The position numbers and the translations under genes are program-made. A stretch of DNA of 7,451 nt from Candidatus Stahliibacteriota bacterium (lineage in GTDB: Bacteria; Hydrothermota; Tepidihabitantia; SM23-42). Below, piece after piece: positions 6,480-7,451 of the stretch. The notes beneath the pieces were generated by a model, which saw only the letters and a list, made by a program, of their open reading frames with translations, made no database searches and was not told the origin of the DNA. The stretch spans positions 1 to 7,451 of the forward strand of contig DAOVBK010000068.1 of assembly GCA_030670605.1 (NCBI GenBank), read 5' to 3'. The stretch's first letter is position 1, and every line of letters begins with the position of its first letter.

Positions 6480-7075
6480 AATCGGTTGAAGCATCTGGCA
6501 AGGACCTGACCGAAGCCATCGCAAACGGAATCGCACAATTACGGGTGAGAAAACAAGAGGTTGTTCATGAAGTACTCTCACAAACCGAGGAAGAAACAAC
6601 CGTGAAAGTTAGTGTAAAAGAAGCCCGTGATCATCTGCACGAACTGACCAGCTTCATATTAGCCAGTTGTGGCTTCAAACCAAACATCAGCATCACCAAA
6701 GATGACAAAGGACTGTATCTCAATATCAAGACGAAGCGTACTGATGCCATTCTTATCGGGAAAAAAGGAGAAACACTGTGGGCATTGCAGTACCTCATTT
6801 CTCGTTTGATGAAGCGGTTTCATCCGAACCTGAAAATCCTTGTTGATGTTGGCGGCTACCGCATGCGCAGGAATAATTTCTTGAGGAAGAAGGCAGAAGC
6901 GATTGCCCGGATTGTTCTACAGACTGGCAGAGAGATGGCACTTGATCCTCTGACCAAGAAAGAACAACAAATCGTTGGAGCAAAACTGAGTGAGATTAAG
7001 GGAGTAAAGGTTTACACCATAGGCAAAGGAGTAAGCAAGAACGTCATCATTGCACCAAGCGATGAGTCTGAATGA
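6476..7075 (+). CDS. khpB: Jag/KhpB RNA-binding protein (Jag_N, KH, degraded R3H)
   Basis: 199 residues, close to the usual Jag length. Jag/KhpB binds RNA and, in Gram-positive bacteria, works with KhpA in control of cell division and elongation. Jag_N occupies about residues 1-45 (EASGKDLTEAI at 5-15). A KH domain follows at about 52-125 with its GxxG loop intact as GKKG (95-98). The R3H domain occupies about 128-195: YRMRRNNFLRKKAE, then LDPLTKKEQQIV and a C-terminal strand VIIAP. The Arg-x3-His pair that names R3H domains is missing: the positions seem to be Q164 and G168. The fold probably remains but nucleic-acid binding by this domain may be altered. The conserved yidC-khpB-mnmE order supports the call. 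Its last 14 nt overlap mnmE. Confidence 0.93.
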   Translation: MKSVEASGKDLTEAIANGIAQLRVRKQEVVHEVLSQTEEETTVKVSVKEARDHLHELTSFILASCGFKPNISITKDDKGLYLNIKTKRTDAILIGKKGETLWALQYLISRLMKRFHPNLKILVDVGGYRMRRNNFLRKKAEAIARIVLQTGREMALDPLTKKEQQIVGAKLSEIKGVKVYTIGKGVSKNVIIAPSDESE

Positions 7076-7451
7076 TACTATTGTTGCCTGTGCTACTCCC
7101 GCTGGTTACTCGAGTATTGCGGTCATACGAGTAAGCGGTGGAAAATCAATTGAGCTGGCAAAAAAGATTTTCACTGCAACGCAGCATGGACAGCATATTG
7201 AAAGCCATAAAGCGTATTACGGCGACATCATCGATCCAGCAGATGGTGATGTCATTGACAAAGTAGTCGCAACATTCTATTGTAGACCCCACTCATACAC
7301 AGGCGAGGATGTTGTCGAGATATCGTGTCACGGCAATCCGCTCATTGTTGAGCGAATCATAAAAATCCTCACGAACAGTGGCGCGAGACTCGCTGAGCGC
7401 GGTGAGTTCACGAGGAAGGCGCTTCTCAACGGCAAGATCGATATGCTCCAG
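7062..7451 (+). CDS. mnmE: tRNA modification GTPase MnmE, N-terminal part only
   Basis: 130 codons are visible and the gene runs off the right edge; full-length MnmE is about 450 residues. With MnmG it makes the carboxymethylaminomethyl group on the wobble uridine of certain tRNAs, using a tetrahydrofolate-derived carbon. The visible part is the folate-binding TrmE N-terminal domain: DTIVACATPAG (5-15), IAVIRVSG (19-26), SYTGEDVVEISCHGNP (78-93) and GARLAERGEFTRKALLNGKID (107-127). The G domain and the C-terminal cysteine motif lie outside the window. The ATG at 7062 fits the family's start (MS-x-NDTI) and overlaps khpB by 14 nt. No Shine-Dalgarno site is visible, so translation probably depends on coupling with khpB. 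Confidence 0.97.
   Translation, partial: MSLNDTIVACATPAGYSSIAVIRVSGGKSIELAKKIFTATQHGQHIESHKAYYGDIIDPADGDVIDKVVATFYCRPHSYTGEDVVEISCHGNPLIVERIIKILTNSGARLAERGEFTRKALLNGKIDMLQ

Noticed and set aside
7072..7075. Alternative mnmE start at the ATGA overlapping the khpB stop
   Set aside because: That ATG is out of frame with the MnmE reading frame; ATG 7062 is in frame and fits the family start.

Overview
This is a stretch of ordinary bacterial chromosome with a moderate GC content (about 45% by eye) and dense packing. It has a leftward block (folP, an HD-GYP protein gene and a HEAT-repeat protein gene, all on the minus strand) and a rightward block (rpmH, rnpA, yidD, yidC, khpB/jag and mnmE, plus strand). 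The two blocks diverge from a 233-bp gap at 3963-4195. The YidC protein has a large domain between its first membrane helix and its insertase core, which is the form found in bacteria with two membranes. The long-form dihydropteroate synthase and the HEAT/HD-GYP pair resemble proteins I know from deltaproteobacteria-like and uncultured candidate-phylum genomes (WOR-3/Stahlbacteria-type is one possibility). The lineage is a guess.

Rightward block: this is the classical ribosomal protein L34 / RNase P protein / membrane insertase / KhpB / MnmE cluster. Genes are coupled by ATGA overlaps (rnpA-yidD, yidC-khpB), a 14-nt overlap (khpB-mnmE) or short gaps (14 nt and 6 nt). It links ribosome and tRNA maturation with insertion of membrane proteins. 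mnmE runs off the right edge.

Leftward block: a HEAT-repeat protein and an HD-GYP phosphodiesterase-like protein overlap by 4 nt and seem to share the same ~100-residue N-terminal domain, which suggests they act together in signalling. folP follows with its own promoter packed into a 46-bp gap, and runs off the left edge.

Regulation: three promoters can be read, all TTGAC(T/G)-16 bp-TAT(A/A or A/C)T. For rpmH and folP the predicted first transcribed base falls on or next to the start codon, so these mRNAs look leaderless. The HEAT gene would have about a 5-nt leader. Genes inside the rightward operon instead have Shine-Dalgarno sites, strong before yidD and khpB. 

The most unusual structure is in the divergent gap at 4016-4108: five tandem octamers of the form NNATNGTC, a 13-bp spacer, then five tandem octamers of the opposite orientation GACNATNR. 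All are in exact 8-bp register, forming a large imperfect palindrome between the two divergent promoters. I do not recognise it as a known element.
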